From the NCBI GenBank assembly GCA_964593795.1, contig CAZQJC010000259.1, forward strand, positions 80,202 through 144,201: 64,000 bases of DNA, written 5' to 3'. Made by a program: the position numbers and the translations under genes. Under the pieces are notes generated by a model. It did no database searches. It was not told where the DNA came from and saw only the letters and a program-made list of their open reading frames with translations. How positions within the stretch are numbered: position 1 is the first letter of the stretch; each line of letters starts with the position of its first letter. The stretch comes from JAHFDS01 sp964593795. GTDB lineage: Bacteria; Myxococcota_A; Polyangia; JAHFDS01. Of the stretch, positions 50,843 to 58,876 are shown in pieces.

Positions 50843-51787
50843 TCAGGTCTCGGCCGTCCCAGCGGCCCGCCAGTAGATGGCGTCGGCGTCGAAGTGGGCG
50901 ATGCGCGAGTACCCGTGCGGTCCGAGAAGGCGATCGTAGCGGGCGAGGTCCGTGCGCTCCTCGACGACGAGGTAGCGGGGCCGGTAGCCCGCGCTGATGA
51001 AGCCCCGGATCACCTCGAAGTCGGAGCCCTCGATATCGACCGAGAGCAGGCCGAAATGCCGGGGCAACCCCGTCGCCAGGCCCCTTTCTCGCAGGTCGCG
51101 ATCGAGCCCTGCGGTCAGGGTCCGCACGCTCTCGGCCGCAGCGGTGACGACATACGCCAGCGGATCCGAGCGATCGGCGACGAGCGACGAGCTGGTGTGC
51201 CGCCAGCCGCGGATTTGGAAGGGCCGCGGCCCGTCCTCGTCTTCGGTGGCGGCGACGGCCCGGATGACCACGCGGTGCTCGTTCCCCATCCAGCGGTCGC
51301 GCTGGGTGTTCCAGCGCAAGGCGGGCTCGAGCGCGGGGTTCGCCTCCACCAGGGCTGCCCACCAGCCCAGCTGGACGAGGTTGTACGAGTGACTGCCGAG
51401 GAGCCCCTCGTTGGCCCCGAGGTCCACCACCACCTGCTCGGGCTCGGCCGGCTCGCCGTGCCGGCGCATGTGCTCGAGCAGGAACGTGAGCTGCCCACGA
51501 CCCGACACGTCCACGAGGACGCGCTGAACTCGAGGCGCCGTCTCGACCAGCAGCACGCGGCTCACCGTGCCTTCCTCCGCCAGGCAGGCGGCCACGTGCT
51601 GAACGAGCCGGTAGGCCGCGTATTGCCCTTCGTCCATGGGGCCCGGGCCCTTGGTCACGAAGACTCGCCAGAGCAGCTTGGCCAGAAAACGCGCACGCCA
51701 CAGGACGACGGCGGCGGCCGCGAGTGAGAGGACCTGCGCGAGGGCCACGAACACCAGCAGCGAAAGGAGCGGGGTGGTCACTGGCAC
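50843..51787 (-). CDS. FkbM family methyltransferase, membrane-anchored
   Basis: 314 residues. One N-terminal hydrophobic helix (LLSLLVFVALAQVLSLAAAAV) precedes the SAM fold: VVVDLGANEGLLG, ALVEANPALEP and the FkbM-typical LLSVDIEGSDFEVIRGF. The anchor is not usual for FkbM enzymes and suggests action on a membrane-bound lipid or glycolipid. GTG at 51787 (or 51781) lies only 9 bp from a divergent tiny ORF. It is on the same strand as the desaturase, 145 bp upstream of it. Confidence 0.8.
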   Translation of the reverse strand: MPVTTPLLSLLVFVALAQVLSLAAAAVVLWRARFLAKLLWRVFVTKGPGPMDEGQYAAYRLVQHVAACLAEEGTVSRVLLVETAPRVQRVLVDVSGRGQLTFLLEHMRRHGEPAEPEQVVVDLGANEGLLGSHSYNLVQLGWWAALVEANPALEPALRWNTQRDRWMGNEHRVVIRAVAATEDEDGPRPFQIRGWRHTSSSLVADRSDPLAYVVTAAAESVRTLTAGLDRDLRERGLATGLPRHFGLLSVDIEGSDFEVIRGFISAGYRPRYLVVEERTDLARYDRLLGPHGYSRIAHFDADAIYWRAAGTAET

Positions 51788-51796
51788 GTCCGTCGT

Positions 51797-51946
51797 ATGG
51801 CCACGGCGCGGAAGATACCTCGGGACTGGGCAGCGGTGCCGTTCGAGGACCTCACCACGGAGCTGCCGATCGTGGGCGCGACGGCTGCGAAGACGGCTTC
51901 TGCATCGGTCGACGAGGCCGCGGCGCTCGAGGAGGTGCTGGCATGA
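51797..51946 (+). CDS. Small ORF of unknown function (49 aa)
   Basis: ATG at 51797 gives 49 residues (MATARKIPRDWAAVPFEDL... ending LEEVLA) and stops in an ATGA overlap with the next small gene, whose Shine-Dalgarno site lies inside this ORF. No family recognised. There is no promoter space except the 9-bp gap to the FkbM gene. A longer upstream start on this strand is possible. Confidence 0.4.
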   Translation: MATARKIPRDWAAVPFEDLTTELPIVGATAAKTASASVDEAAALEEVLA

Positions 51947-52173
51947 CGGCCCCTGGCCAGCTCCGCGCGCTTCGCATCGAGGTGTTGGTGGAAGGCGAGC
52001 GCCTCCGCCTGCGAGCCGGCAGGGCGATCACCGAGGAGCTGCGGCGCGCCGTCGTGCTGCACAAGGCCGCGCTGCTGCGTCTGCTCGAGCGCGGCCGAGG
52101 GTCGCTCGCAGCGAGCGCTCGCTGGCGCTGTTGCGCGCACACTGCGCTCGCAACAGCAGCTCGCGCGGGGTGA
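51943..52173 (+). CDS. Small TubC-N-terminal-domain-like protein
   Basis: 76 residues. The first 50 (IEVLVEGERLRLRAGRAITE, then LRRAVVLHKAALLRLL) follow the pattern of TubC-N-type docking domains: a short beta hairpin with G-(D/E)-RLRLR, then a helix ending HKxxLLxLL. A GGAGG site at 51931-51935 ends 7 nt before the ATG, which strongly supports translation. The last 20 or so residues run across the transposase remnant and are probably accidental. No NRPS or hybrid megasynthase gene lies nearby to dock with. Confidence 0.55.
   Translation: MTAPGQLRALRIEVLVEGERLRLRAGRAITEELRRAVVLHKAALLRLLERGRGSLAASARWRCCAHTALATAARAG
52127..52157. repeat. 9-bp inverted repeat (GCTGTTGCG ... CGCAACAGC)
   Basis: Exact inverted arms at 52127-52135 and 52149-52157 with a 13-bp loop, just at the 3' boundary of the transposase-like homology. 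It may mark an element end or act as a terminator-like hairpin. Confidence 0.45.
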
Positions 52174-52345
52174 AGCGCAGCGTGTGCCGACCGTCGGACA
52201 AGGTGCGCTTCATCCGGTAGAGGATGGTCCCGTCCGGTGCCTCCGCGAGGCGCTCCTGCGCCAGCGGCGGCCGGAGGCCGTACTTGCAGAGCCGATCGAG
52301 AGCGAGGCGATCGTTCGCGTGGACACCGACGCCGGCGTGGAGCGG
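52150..52345 (-). pseudogene. IS91-family (Y2) transposase remnant
   Basis: On the minus strand a frame reads HANDRLALDRLCKYGLRPP, then ERLAEAPDGTILYRMKR and HTLRFTPRELLLR. This is the segment of IS91-type transposases with the RYGLRPPxxxERL and LxRMKRxxxDGxxxLxxxPxELLxRL patterns. The continuation (usually LVPPPRxHxxRYxGVxAPHA) is missing and the upstream half is absent, so only about 65 codons survive. It is a decayed insertion between the tRNA-Val and the small ORFs. Confidence 0.7.
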
Positions 52346-52432
52346 GCCGACGATGCTCGCGGCCCGTGGCAAGACCGTGGCAGATCGGGTGGAGGTGGGG
52401 GCCGAAACCCCGTGATTACCGGCGAGTGAGAG

Positions 52433-52504
52433 TGGGCGGAGCAGGGATCGAACCTGCGACCGGCGGCGTGTAAAGCCGCAGCTCTGCCGCTGAGCTATCC
52501 GCCC
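52433..52504 (-). tRNA. tRNA-Val (anticodon UAC)
   Basis: 72 nt on the minus strand. The 7-bp acceptor stem is GGGCGGA/TCCGCCC, the D arm GCTC-AGCGGCA-GAGC, the anticodon stem GCGGC/GCCGC with loop TTTACAC (anticodon TAC), and the T arm GCAGG-TTCGATC-CCTGC. CCA is not encoded. The first 10 nt are shared with the 3' end of the upstream cytochrome gene. Confidence 0.93.
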
Positions 52505-54372
52505 GAGTGGGCACGAGGATGGCGCCGGGCCTGCCGACACGCAAGCGCTACGGCGAGGATCCAGGGAAGGCCGCCGGTGCCCTCCGTGGGCGTGCTCGCG
52601 CAACCGGAGCTGCGCGCGCTCGGGGCGGCGGCACTGCCCGGCGCATCGACGGCCACGGGCGGCGCGTCGATCGCGCGCGGAGAATCGGGCGGCGCCCCGG
52701 CATCCACCGGCCCATCGGGCGCGGCATCGGGCGGCGCGGCGGGTATGTCGAGCACGCGCTCGGCCTCGGCCATGAGGTGCCCGTAGTGCGGCGCCTGGAG
52801 ATCCTCGAGCGGCCGGCCGTGCCCGTCCTCGGACCAGCCCTTGGCATCGGCGAGCGCGCGGAAGGCGCGGCGGTAGATGAGCCGCGCGTGCACGCGCACG
52901 CGGCCGCCCGCCGGCGCGCGGAACGCGTAGCGCGTGGTGTCGGTCGCCAGGGCCGGCAGGCGCGTGTCGAAGAGCAGGCTCGCCGCCTCGGTGAAGAACA
53001 CCGGCGCGTTGCCGGCAGAGTCGCGCGGCACCTTCGCGTAGAGCTTGCCGGGCTGCCCCGCGTACTGCCCGCGGCTCGGGTTGCCGACGCCGCCGAGCGC
53101 GTGGATGCGCTCGCCGCTCTCGGCCTCGAGGGGCTCTCCGGCCGCGTCCGTCGCCTCGACGAGCAGGATCACGTTGCGCGTGGTGACGCCGGTCGGCACG
53201 TGGTGGCCCGTCCGGTCGTTCGTGACGTCCACGCGCACCTCGAGCGCACCCGCGCGCGGGGTGACGTCGAGCGCGACGGTCGCCGCGGCCTCGAGGAACG
53301 CGGGCGTCGTCCCCGCGAACGCGTGCCCGCGGAGCTGCCCGGGCGGCCGGTGTACGCCCGTCTGCACGATGCAAGCGACGTCCTCGTTCGAGGGCGCCAT
53401 GTGACAGCCAACGCAGCTCTTGAAGGCGGCCGACGCGGGATCGCCGTAGGGCGAGGCCTTCCACTCGAGGTACGTCGGCTCGGAGACGACGCCGTCTTCC
53501 TCCTCGAAGTCGCCGTCGAGGTCGGGATCGTTCTTGTCCTGGTGGCACGCCGCGCAGATCGCCGACGAGAGCTGCGGCTGGTAGGCGCCACGCATCTGCG
53601 AAGGCGCATGGAACGACACGTCGCCGAGCAGGCCATACTGCACGGCCACCGCCGGATCGCGGGGGCGCCGCACCGTCACGGCGCTCGCCAGCACACCGGG
53701 CGTGTTCGGCTTGCTCTCGTCGATGTGCGCGATGCGGTGGCACACGGCGCAGCCGACGCCGCGGCCCGCCTCGAGCGTCACGCTGCCGGGCGGCTCGAGC
53801 GCCGCGCCCGCGGCCCGCAGCCACACCTCGGGCTGATGGCACGCCGCGCACTCCGAGCTGCGGTTCCTCGAGGCGAGCACCGAGTCGCGCACGTAGACGA
53901 AGCCGCCCATGCCGCCCGGGGTGCCGCTGCCGTCGTAGAGGTCGGCGACCCAGGTGTTCAGCCCCGCGTGCCCCATGCCCGAGGTGCGCCACTCCGCGAA
54001 CTGCGTCGGGTGGCAGTGCACGCACGACTCCGGCCCGGGCAGCCTCGCGGCGGGGTCGTCGTCGGTCGGCACGGCGTCGAGGAGGAGCTCGAGGCCGCTC
54101 GCCGGGCCGGTGACCTCGGCGGCCGTGTAGAAGTAGCCCTCGGCCGCCGCCACGATCGTGCGCGGTCCCGCCGGCGGGCTCGCGATCGAGAACGCCCCGT
54201 CGGCGCCCGCGACGGTCGTGACGGTCGTCGCCTGCACGGCGACGCGCGCCCCGGCGATCGGCCGGCGCGTGGCGCCGTCGAGGACGGTCCCCGCCACCTG
54301 CGCGCGCGCCGCTGCCGGCAGGAGCGGCAGCGAGAGGGCCAGCGCAAGGAGGGAGGCTCGGGTCCGGTTCAC
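52495..54372 (-). CDS. Exported five-haem cytochrome c with MYXO-CTERM-like tail
   Basis: 625 residues. A signal peptide (LLALALSLPLLPAAARAQ) is followed by a carboxypeptidase-regulatory-like domain (VAGTVLDGATRRPIAGARV), then five CxxCH haem sites (CVHCH, CAACH, CAVCH, CAACH, CVGCH) in a multihaem region resembling cytochrome c554/perilaterally related proteins, and a beta-rich domain. The C-terminus has an Asp/Pro/Ala linker, SSGCAS, a hydrophobic helix (LPWILAVALAC) and RQARRH: a MYXO-CTERM-type sorting signal for surface anchoring. Probably an electron-transfer protein at the cell surface or periplasm. GTG start at 54372; the TAG stop falls inside the tRNA-Val gene. Confidence 0.82.
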   Translation of the reverse strand: MNRTRASLLALALSLPLLPAAARAQVAGTVLDGATRRPIAGARVAVQATTVTTVAGADGAFSIASPPAGPRTIVAAAEGYFYTAAEVTGPASGLELLLDAVPTDDDPAARLPGPESCVHCHPTQFAEWRTSGMGHAGLNTWVADLYDGSGTPGGMGGFVYVRDSVLASRNRSSECAACHQPEVWLRAAGAALEPPGSVTLEAGRGVGCAVCHRIAHIDESKPNTPGVLASAVTVRRPRDPAVAVQYGLLGDVSFHAPSQMRGAYQPQLSSAICAACHQDKNDPDLDGDFEEEDGVVSEPTYLEWKASPYGDPASAAFKSCVGCHMAPSNEDVACIVQTGVHRPPGQLRGHAFAGTTPAFLEAAATVALDVTPRAGALEVRVDVTNDRTGHHVPTGVTTRNVILLVEATDAAGEPLEAESGERIHALGGVGNPSRGQYAGQPGKLYAKVPRDSAGNAPVFFTEAASLLFDTRLPALATDTTRYAFRAPAGGRVRVHARLIYRRAFRALADAKGWSEDGHGRPLEDLQAPHYGHLMAEAERVLDIPAAPPDAAPDGPVDAGAPPDSPRAIDAPPVAVDAPGSAAAPSARSSGCASTPTEGTGGLPWILAVALACRQARRHPRAHSGG

Positions 54373-54446
54373 CTGGGGATGATAGAGGCGACGCCGGGCG
54401 TGGACTTGACGATCGATCAGAATCCCTCGAGGGGTCCGAACCAGCC

Positions 54447-57400
54447 TCAGAACTCGGCGACGCTCTCCTCGGGGGCCAGCGCGCGCGCCTTGGCGGCCCG
54501 CTTGCGGCGCCACCGCGCGACCAGATAGAGGACCACCCCGAGCGCGAACACCGCGAGGCCCGCGCGGCCGAGCGCGCCCCGGACCTGCAGCGCGACGGGC
54601 GGCAGCTCGCCGAGCGTGCCCGAGAGCGCCATGACGAGCCACGCGCCGACGGCGCCCGCGCCCGCGGAGACCGCGTAGGCCCAGACGCGGCGCTCGCGGA
54701 TGCCCGCCGGCAGGACGCCCTTGAAGAACCCCGTCGCGTCGTCGAAGAGCGCGTACGCCACGGGCACGATGAGGAGCGAGATGGTGAGCGACAGCGCCTG
54801 CCCGCCGATGATGACCTTGGCCATCGACGCGCGCGCGGCGGCGCCGGGGCCCTGCCCGAGCGCGATCGGGATCATGCCCGCGATGAGCGTCACGGTCGTC
54901 ATGAGGATGGGGCGCAGGCGCACGAGGTTCGCCTCGTAGATCGCCTGGTCGCGCGGCATGCCCGTCGCGCGCAGCGTGTTCGTGTAGTCGACCTGGAGGA
55001 TGCCGTTCTTCTTGACGATGCCGAACAGCATGAAGAGGCCGATGATCGAGTAGAGGTTGAGCGTCTCCGAGAGGCCCACGAGCGAGAGCAGCGCGAACGG
55101 GATCGACAGCGGCAGCGAGAGCATGATCGTGACCGGGTGCAAAAAGCTCTCGAACTGCGCCGCGAGGATCATGTACATGAAGACGAGCGACAGCAGAAAG
55201 GCGATGCCGAAGTTGACGGCCGTCTCCGCGAAGACCTTGGCGCGCCCGAGCGGGCCGCCCGAGTAGCCGACGGGCGGGTCGAGCGACTTCATCGCGGCCG
55301 TGACCTTGTCGAGCGCCTCGCCGAGCGGGATGCCGTCGAGGTTCGCGACCAGCGTCACCTGGCGCTGCCGGTCGAGGCGGTCGATCTGCGCGGGCCCGGT
55401 GTCCGCGCGCAGTGACACCAGGTTCGACAGGCGCACGAGCGCGCCGCGCGAGCTCGGGACCTCGAGGCGCAGGAGGGACTCCTCGTTCCCGCGATCCTCG
55501 GGCCGCAGGCGCAGCCACACGTCGTACTGCTCGGCGCCCTCGCGGAACTTCGTCACCTGCTCGCCCGCGACGAGCGTGCGCAGCGAGCCCGCGATGTCGG
55601 CCGCGGACACGCCGAGGTCGGCGGCCTTGCGGCGGTCGATCGACAGGCGCACCTCGGGCGTGCGCTGCGCCGTGGCGGTGTCAAGGTCCACGAGGCCGCA
55701 CATCGTGCGCATCTTGACGAGCATCTTGCCGGCGAGCTCGTCGAGCTTGTCGATGTCCGGCCCCTGGATCGCGAAGGTGAGCTGGTAGTTGCCGGTGCGG
55801 CCCTGGTCGATGTCGTTGATCGGCTGCACCGCGGCCCGGAGCTCCGGGAAGTCGGCGAGCATCGTGCGCGCCTGCTTCATGATCTCGAACTGGGTGGTCT
55901 TGTCGCCGGCCTTCCGGCGCTCCTCGAGCGAGGTGAGCTGCACGTAGAGCGACGCCACCGTGACGTCCGCGTTGCCGCTGCCCGTGTCGCCGATCGTGGT
56001 GAGCAGGTGCCGGACGTGCGGCAGCTTGCGCATGCGCTCCTCGAGCCGGCGCATGACCGCGTCGGAGGCCTCGAGCGTCGAGCCGGGGGGCGTCTGCACC
56101 TGGATCGAGAACTCGCCGCGGTCGTCGAGCGGCAGGAAGTCCTTGCCCACCTTCTTGAAGAGCGGCATGACGAGCGCCACCGACGCGACCGCGAGCACGA
56201 GGACCACCCACTTGTGGGCCATCGAGAAGCGCACCATCCAGCCGTAGTTGCGGTGCATCAGGCGGTTGATGAACGTGCCGGTCTGCTCGGGGTGGCCCTT
56301 GTCGTGCGCCTTCTTGGAGGGCCGGAGGAAGACCGCGCACAGCATGGGCGTGAGCACGATCGCGATCACGAGCGAGAACAGGATCGCGACCGCGGTCGTG
56401 ATGCCGAAGCTGTTGAAGAAGCGTCCGACGCGGCCCTGCATGAACGCGATGGGCAGGAAGATCACGACGAGCGAGAGCGTCGTCGCCATGACGGCGAGCA
56501 TGATCTCCTTGGTGCCGTCGATGGCGGCTTGCTTGGCCGACTTGCCGAGCTCGTCCATGTGCCGGTAGACGTTCTCGAGCACCACGATGGCGTCGTCGAT
56601 CACGATGCCGACGGCGAGCACGAGGCCGAGGAGCGTGAGGTTGTTGAGCGTGAAGCCGAGCATGCGCATCGCCGTGAAGGTGGCGATGAGGGAGGTGGGG
56701 ATGGCGATGGCGGCGATGAGCGTGGAGCGCAGGCTGCCCATGAAGAGCAGCACCACGATGGACGCGAGCACGCCGCCGAGGACGAGGTGGAGCTTGACCT
56801 CGTGGATCGACCGCTCGATGAACACCGAGATGTCGCGCACCACCTCCACCGAGACGCCCGGCGGCAGGTTCTTCGAGATCTCCGCGACCTTGTCCTTGAC
56901 GCGCCGCACGACCTCGACGGAGTTCGTGCCGGACTGCTTCTGCACGACCACCGCGATGGCGTTGCGCCCGTCGTAGCGCGAGAGCGATCGCGGCTCCTCG
57001 ATGCCGTCCTCGACGCGGCCGACGTCGCCGATGGTGATGGGCGAGCCGTTCACGGTCGCGACGACCATCTGCGCGAAGTCGCCGACTCTCTCGGCCCGCG
57101 CCATCGTGCGCAGCACCTGCTCGCTCGAGCTCCGGTCCACGCGGCCCGTGGGGATCTCGACGTTCTGCGCGATGAGCGCCGCGCGCACGCGCTGCACCGA
57201 CAGGTGGTGCGCGGCGAGCTTCTGCGCGTCGAGCCAGACGTTGACCGCGCGCTTCTGGCCGCCGACGAGGAGCGACTGGCCGACGCCGCTGACGGCCGCG
57301 AGGTCCTCCTTGATCTTCTTGTCCGCGAACTCGGTGATCTCCTTGAGCGAGCGCGTGCCCGAGACGACCACCGTCGCGACCGGGATCGCGTTCGTGTCGA

Positions 57401-57791
57401 AGCGCGTGATGACCGGCGGGTCGGTGCCGTCGGGCAGCTTCTTCAGGATCGCCGCGACCTTGTCGCGAACGTCCTGCACCGCCTCGGGGGTCGGCCGCTC
57501 GAGCACGAACGTGACCGTCACGATCGAGATGCCCTCGTAGGTCACCGAGCGCAGCTCGTCGATGCCGCTCGCGGTGTTGACCGCCTCCTCGATGGGCTTG
57601 GTGACCTGCGCCTCCATCTCCTCGGGCGAGGCGCCGCGCAGCGTCGTCGTGATCGCGACGACCGGCAGGTCGACGTTGGGGAAGAGGTCGACGCCGAGCT
57701 TCTGGTACGAGAAGAGCCCCATCACCAGCAGGAACGCGACCGTCATGGTCGCGAACACCGGGCGCCGGACGAACAGCGCCGCCAGGTTCAC
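54447..57791 (-). CDS. RND efflux permease (AcrB/HAE1 family)
   Basis: 1114 residues; inner-membrane proton-driven drug/solvent pump. The opening LAALFVRRPVFATMTVAFLL, GVDLFPNVDLPVV, the TM4 acidic pair in VGIVIDDAIVVLENVYRH and the second repeat GFTLNNL/LGLVLAVG are typical. It has an extra C-terminal extension (about 60 residues with two hydrophobic helices after the usual TM12), longer than AcrB's 1049. It starts with GTG, overlapping the adaptor stop (GTGA). Last gene of the marR-tolC-mfp-rnd operon. Substrates cannot be inferred. Confidence 0.93.
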   Translation of the reverse strand: MNLAALFVRRPVFATMTVAFLLVMGLFSYQKLGVDLFPNVDLPVVAITTTLRGASPEEMEAQVTKPIEEAVNTASGIDELRSVTYEGISIVTVTFVLERPTPEAVQDVRDKVAAILKKLPDGTDPPVITRFDTNAIPVATVVVSGTRSLKEITEFADKKIKEDLAAVSGVGQSLLVGGQKRAVNVWLDAQKLAAHHLSVQRVRAALIAQNVEIPTGRVDRSSSEQVLRTMARAERVGDFAQMVVATVNGSPITIGDVGRVEDGIEEPRSLSRYDGRNAIAVVVQKQSGTNSVEVVRRVKDKVAEISKNLPPGVSVEVVRDISVFIERSIHEVKLHLVLGGVLASIVVLLFMGSLRSTLIAAIAIPTSLIATFTAMRMLGFTLNNLTLLGLVLAVGIVIDDAIVVLENVYRHMDELGKSAKQAAIDGTKEIMLAVMATTLSLVVIFLPIAFMQGRVGRFFNSFGITTAVAILFSLVIAIVLTPMLCAVFLRPSKKAHDKGHPEQTGTFINRLMHRNYGWMVRFSMAHKWVVLVLAVASVALVMPLFKKVGKDFLPLDDRGEFSIQVQTPPGSTLEASDAVMRRLEERMRKLPHVRHLLTTIGDTGSGNADVTVASLYVQLTSLEERRKAGDKTTQFEIMKQARTMLADFPELRAAVQPINDIDQGRTGNYQLTFAIQGPDIDKLDELAGKMLVKMRTMCGLVDLDTATAQRTPEVRLSIDRRKAADLGVSAADIAGSLRTLVAGEQVTKFREGAEQYDVWLRLRPEDRGNEESLLRLEVPSSRGALVRLSNLVSLRADTGPAQIDRLDRQRQVTLVANLDGIPLGEALDKVTAAMKSLDPPVGYSGGPLGRAKVFAETAVNFGIAFLLSLVFMYMILAAQFESFLHPVTIMLSLPLSIPFALLSLVGLSETLNLYSIIGLFMLFGIVKKNGILQVDYTNTLRATGMPRDQAIYEANLVRLRPILMTTVTLIAGMIPIALGQGPGAAARASMAKVIIGGQALSLTISLLIVPVAYALFDDATGFFKGVLPAGIRERRVWAYAVSAGAGAVGAWLVMALSGTLGELPPVALQVRGALGRAGLAVFALGVVLYLVARWRRKRAAKARALAPEESVAEF

Positions 57792-58876
57792 TTGGCGCCC
57801 TCGAGGATCGTGATGGGCACGCCCTCGGCGAGGCGCGCCACGCCCGCCACGGCCACGCGCTGCCCGGCCGCGAGGCCCTTTCCGCGCACGACCACGCGAT
57901 CGTCGGGCAGGCGGTCGCCGACGTCGACCGGGTGCTCGTGCGCCACCCCGCCGTCGAGCACGAAGATCTTCGACACGCCCGCGAACGTCGAGACGGCCGC
58001 CTGCGGCACCACGATCGCCTGCTCGGGACGGCCGAGCTTGAGGACGGCGCGCGCGAACACGCTCGGCTTGAGCCGCGTGCCCTTCCTGCCTGCCCCGAAG
58101 CGCGCCTCGATCGAGAACGCGCGCGACTGCGCGTTCACCGTGGGCGACAGGCGGCTCACCTTGCCCTCGAAGACGTCGCCCGGGAACGCGTCCACGAAGG
58201 CCTCGAGCGTGTCGCCGACCTTGACGTCTCCCAGGTAGCGCTCGGGCACCTCGCCCGTCAGCTTGAGCGGATCGAGCTGCACCACCTGGAAGAGCGGCTG
58301 ACCGACCTTGACGTACTCGCCCGTCGACACGAGGCGCCTGGCGATCGCGCCCGAGAACGGCGCGCGCAGCTCGGTGTCGGCGTACTTCTTCTTCGCGAGG
58401 TCGGCGGCGGCGCGGAGCTGCTGCGCGGCGAACCGCGCGTCGTCGTGCTCCTTCTCGGCGACCATCTGCGTCTTCGCCAGCTTGCCCGTCCGGACGAGGT
58501 TCGCCTCGGCCTGCCTGGCGAGGGCGTCGGCCTGCTCCATGCGCAGGCGGTACTCGTCGGAGGCCACGCGCGCGAGCACCTGACCCACGGTGACGCGATC
58601 GCCGAGGTCCACGCGGCAGGAGAGGATCTTGCCCTCGACCTCCGCGGCGACCGTCGCGTCCTCGGGCGAGGCGAGCGAGCCCGAGATCTCGACCTTTCGC
58701 GCGACGGTGCGCTCCTCGACCTGCCCGGCGCGGACGGTGACATGCGCGGGGGCCGCGGGGCCACCGCCGCTGCCGCCCGCACCTCCTGCGCCCTTGGCCT
58801 GCGCCCCGGGGGAGCAGCCCCCCTGGCCGAGGAGCCCCACGAGCGCGGCGGCGTACACGATGCGTGCGTCGATCAC
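57788..58876 (-). CDS. RND efflux membrane-fusion (adaptor) lipoprotein
   Basis: 362 residues. A signal sequence ends in GLLGQGGCSPG, with a Cys that fits a lipobox. The adaptor fold shows SLASPEDATVAAEVEGKI (lipoyl half), a helical hairpin (about 95-165), APFSGAIARRLVSTGEYV (second lipoyl half) and a beta-barrel ending VVPQAAVSTFAG. It links the RND pump to the TolC-type channel in the periplasm. GTG at 58876 overlaps the TolC stop and its own stop overlaps the RND start, so stoichiometric expression is likely. Confidence 0.92.
   Translation of the reverse strand: MIDARIVYAAALVGLLGQGGCSPGAQAKGAGGAGGSGGGPAAPAHVTVRAGQVEERTVARKVEISGSLASPEDATVAAEVEGKILSCRVDLGDRVTVGQVLARVASDEYRLRMEQADALARQAEANLVRTGKLAKTQMVAEKEHDDARFAAQQLRAAADLAKKKYADTELRAPFSGAIARRLVSTGEYVKVGQPLFQVVQLDPLKLTGEVPERYLGDVKVGDTLEAFVDAFPGDVFEGKVSRLSPTVNAQSRAFSIEARFGAGRKGTRLKPSVFARAVLKLGRPEQAIVVPQAAVSTFAGVSKIFVLDGGVAHEHPVDVGDRLPDDRVVVRGKGLAAGQRVAVAGVARLAEGVPITILEGAK

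Noticed and set aside
51943..52173. TubC-like ORF as evidence for an NRPS/PKS assembly line
   Set aside because: No NRPS domains lie near it and the PKS is 24 kb away with no docking partner; similar small proteins occur in mobile DNA.
52495..55518. 1007-residue minus-strand frame extending the cytochrome upstream
   Set aside because: Its first 382 residues are antisense/alternate-frame reading of the RND permease end; the signal peptide at the GTG 54372 marks the true start.
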